Assembly (NCBI GenBank): GCA_964487215.1
Contig: CAZAPU010000009.1
Location: forward strand, 1 to 23,930
Source: CAG-611 sp964487215
Lineage (GTDB): Bacteria; Bacillota_I; Bacilli_A; RF39; UBA660
Length of the DNA: 23,930 nucleotides
Direction of reading: 5' to 3'
The number at the start of each line of letters is the position of its first letter. Position 1 is the first letter of the stretch. Below are positions 22,293-23,930 of the stretch, one piece after another. A model generated the notes under the pieces. It was not told the DNA's origin. It searched no databases and was given only the letters and a program-made list of their open reading frames with translations. A program made the translations under genes and the position numbers.

Positions 22293-22436
22293 ATTCTTTT
22301 TTGCTTTTAATAAAAACAATATTATTAACACTAAAAATAATATTTCTCCTATTTTTTCTTTAATAATTGCAGGAACTATTAAAAAAATTATTAATAGAAG
22401 CGATATAGATACTACAAGTTTCTTTTCTGTTATCAC
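22290..22436 (-). CDS. Small hydrophobic membrane peptide (48 aa)
   Basis: A short gene found by reading the metG-tatD interval. GTG at 22436 lies six bases after GGGAG. It encodes 48 residues starting MITEKKLVVSISLLLIIFLI and ending LFLLKAKKN, then TGA. Two hydrophobic stretches (about 7-24 and 32-43) flank a short charged turn (KEKIGE), with basic ends, as expected of a two-helix hairpin with both ends in the cytoplasm. A proper SD, full-length translation without interruption and a terminator stem beginning exactly in the stop codon favour a real gene. Function is unknown; it is not recognised as a toxin or a known family. Confidence 0.65.
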   Translation of the reverse strand: MITEKKLVVSISLLLIIFLIVPAIIKEKIGEILFLVLIILFLLKAKKN

Positions 22437-22498
22437 ATTTTTCTCCCTTTTAATACCTATACTACGAAAATATTATAAAAAAATTTTATTTTAAAAAT

Positions 22499-22541
22499 AA
22501 ATAAAAAATAGTGTATTCTTAAAATATTTACACTATTTTTT
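22499..22541 (-). terminator. Intrinsic terminator after metG
   Basis: A 13-base-pair stem on the minus strand, 22541-22529 with 22515-22503 (core AATAGTGTA/TACACTATT), with a 13-base A/T loop, followed by a T-rich tract. It begins four bases after the metG stop. Confidence 0.82.
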
Positions 22542-22544
22542 ACA

Positions 22545-23930
22545 TTAAAGTTCAATTCTTTTGAATAAAACTTCTGGATTATTTAATTTATGATTATCTT
22601 TAATGTATCCAAATTTTTCTATTGATTCAATTGTATTATCTGTAATATTTAATTGCTCAAATATTCTTTTTGTTGTATCTGGTATAAAGGGTTGTAATAA
22701 TACAGTAGCTATTCTTATAGATTCCAATAAATTATATAAAACTGTTTGTAATCTATCAAATTTTTCTTCTTTTGCTAAAGTCCAAGGTGTTGTTTCATCA
22801 ATATATTTATTACAATTTCTAAGTAATTCGAAAATATTATCCAATGCTTCACTTATTCTTAATTCATTCATTTTTTCATCAACAATACTTTTTAATTCTA
22901 TTGCTGTTTTTATTAAATCATCATCTATAGGTTCATTAGTTTTTGGATTACTAATAACCCCATTAAAGTATTTGCCTACCATTGTAATTGTTCTATTTAC
23001 AAGATTTCCCAAAGTGTTAGCTAAATCTGTATTATATCTAGCCACCATTGCTTCTTCAGAAAAATTGCCATCATTTCCAAATGATACTTCTCTTAAAGCA
23101 AAGTATCTTACAGCATCAACTCCATAAGCTTCAATATATTCTCTTGGATCTTTATAGTTTCCGCTTGATTTAGATATCTTTCCACCATCTAATTTTAACC
23201 ATCCATGTCCAAATACCTGTTTTGGTAGTGGTAAGTCCAAAGCTATTAATATAGCTGGCCATATAATAGTATGAAATCTTACTATTTCTTTTCCTACCAA
23301 ATGTAAATCAGCTGGCCAGAATTTGTTAAACAATTCATCATTGTCACTTTCATATCCTAAAGAAGTAATATAGTTTGATAAAGCATCAATCCATACATAT
23401 ATAACATGCTTATCATCAAATGGTACAGGTATTCCCCATTTAAATGATGTTCTTGATACACACAAATCTTCTAATCCTGGTTTTATAAAATTGTTAATCA
23501 TTTCGTTTTTTCTTGATACAGGCTGAATAAAATCAGGATGTGCTTCTATATATTCTACTAATCTATCTTGATATTTTGATAATTTAAAGAAATATGCTTC
23601 TTCCTTAACTATTTTTACTTCTCTTTGACAATCTGGACACTTTCCTTCTATAAGTTGACTTTCTGTCCAAAAGGATTCACATGGAGTACAATATTTACCT
23701 GTATATTCCCCCTTATAAATGTCTCCTTGTTCATACAACTTTGTAAATATTTTAGCAACTCTTTCTTGATGAGTTTCATCAGTCGTTCTGATAAAATAAT
23801 CGTAACTTATTCCTAATTGTTCCCATAATTCTTTTGCATTTGCTACTATTTCATCAACATATTCTTTCGGACTTTTATTTGCTTCTTTGGCCTTTGCCTC
23901 TATTTTTTCACCATGTTCATCTGTTCCTGT
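22545..23930 (-). CDS. metG: Methionyl-tRNA synthetase, 5' end cut by window edge
   Basis: Class I synthetase charging tRNA-Met. 461 residues are visible; the first 45 or so, including the HIGH motif, lie beyond the right edge. The frame enters at TGTDEHGEKIEAKAKEAN. A CTPC...CPDC pair marks the zinc-knuckle insert (four-cysteine form). The catalytic core WIDALSNYITSLGY, HLVGKEIVRFH and IWPAILIALDLPLPKQVFGH leads to the signature loop GGKISKSSGN (Ile instead of Met in KMSKS, common in this group). The anticodon-binding helical domain follows and the protein ends PEVLFKRIEL. The C-terminal tRNA-binding (EMAP-like) domain found in Bacillus MetS is absent, so the whole protein is about 505 residues. 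Confidence 0.97.
   Translation of the reverse strand, partial: TGTDEHGEKIEAKAKEANKSPKEYVDEIVANAKELWEQLGISYDYFIRTTDETHQERVAKIFTKLYEQGDIYKGEYTGKYCTPCESFWTESQLIEGKCPDCQREVKIVKEEAYFFKLSKYQDRLVEYIEAHPDFIQPVSRKNEMINNFIKPGLEDLCVSRTSFKWGIPVPFDDKHVIYVWIDALSNYITSLGYESDNDELFNKFWPADLHLVGKEIVRFHTIIWPAILIALDLPLPKQVFGHGWLKLDGGKISKSSGNYKDPREYIEAYGVDAVRYFALREVSFGNDGNFSEEAMVARYNTDLANTLGNLVNRTITMVGKYFNGVISNPKTNEPIDDDLIKTAIELKSIVDEKMNELRISEALDNIFELLRNCNKYIDETTPWTLAKEEKFDRLQTVLYNLLESIRIATVLLQPFIPDTTKRIFEQLNITDNTIESIEKFGYIKDNHKLNNPEVLFKRIEL

Noticed and set aside
22231..22293. Extended N-terminus for TatD (21 extra residues)
   Set aside because: It would cross the intrinsic terminator and the 48-aa gene's stop; the ATG at 22230 has an ideal SD and gives the family start.
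22603..23127. Plus-strand open frame of 174 codons
   Set aside because: It is antisense to the conserved metG coding sequence, has no SD and its product shows no recognisable pattern.
1..23930. Mycoplasma-type genetic code (TGA as Trp), considered because of the extreme AT content
   Set aside because: Conserved genes such as spoIVFB end in TGA, no conserved frame needs TGA as Trp, and Trp is encoded by TGG.
1..23930. CRISPR arrays, tRNA/rRNA genes, insertion sequences, phage genes
   Set aside because: No spaced direct repeats, cloverleaf sequences, transposase-like frames or phage proteins were seen; intergenic gaps are short and mostly explained by terminators and promoters.

Overview
The window is very AT-rich DNA with compact, overlapping genes and strong Shine-Dalgarno (SD) sites. 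It comes from a low-GC Firmicute in the broad sense. The best guess is an uncultured gut-type Bacillota lineage near Bacilli/Erysipelotrichia/RF39; this is inferred from gene content and order, not from a marker-gene tree. TGA is used as a stop (for example in spoIVFB), so this is not the Mycoplasma genetic code. A 10-N scaffold gap inside pnp indicates a draft, probably metagenome-derived, assembly. Nearly every gene is on the minus strand; RNase J is the only convincing plus-strand gene.

Layout by coordinate. 1-1694: pnp (cut by the left edge) and rpsO, the classic S15/PNPase pair, with a promoter and a possible autoregulatory leader. 1820-3724: a surface protein with four cadherin-like domains, one membrane helix and a cytoplasmic zinc ribbon. 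3814-8845: a tight operon of SPOR-like protein, radC, mreC, mreD, spoIVFA, spoIVFB and a GHL10-type glycosidase. This is the Bacillus radC-mre-min-spoIVF locus without mreB, minC and minD. 8923-12190: ackA, nrnA-type DHH phosphoesterase, engB and an unknown protein. 12268-14578: a sortase-anchored adhesin with a thioester domain and three Cna-B/SpaA-like domains, overlapping its sortase. 14847-16517: RNase J, ending in a bidirectional terminator. 16550-21399: seven genes resembling a biofilm-fibre (TasA/SipW) locus. 21481-23930: tatD, an overlooked 48-residue membrane peptide, and metG (cut by the right edge).

The most interesting region is 16550-21399. Two secreted TasA/camelysin-like proteins come first, followed by a terminator. 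Then come a membrane-tethered paralogue, a SipW-type (Ser-His) signal peptidase, a second tethered paralogue and two unknown membrane proteins. The four paralogues share a C-terminal pattern, Y-hydrophobic-[KR]-x-W-hydrophobic, followed by a closing beta strand. This looks like a divergent fibre assembly system whose gene order and extra parts differ from Bacillus tapA-sipW-tasA. With the thioester adhesin/sortase pair and the cadherin-like protein, the window carries three separate surface-display strategies in 24 kb.

A recurrent small-scale feature is that terminator hairpins begin in or across the stop codon of the preceding gene (rpsO, the cadherin-like gene, engB, RNase J, the 48-aa gene), which suits a compact genome. 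No tRNA, rRNA, CRISPR array, insertion sequence or phage gene was recognised.
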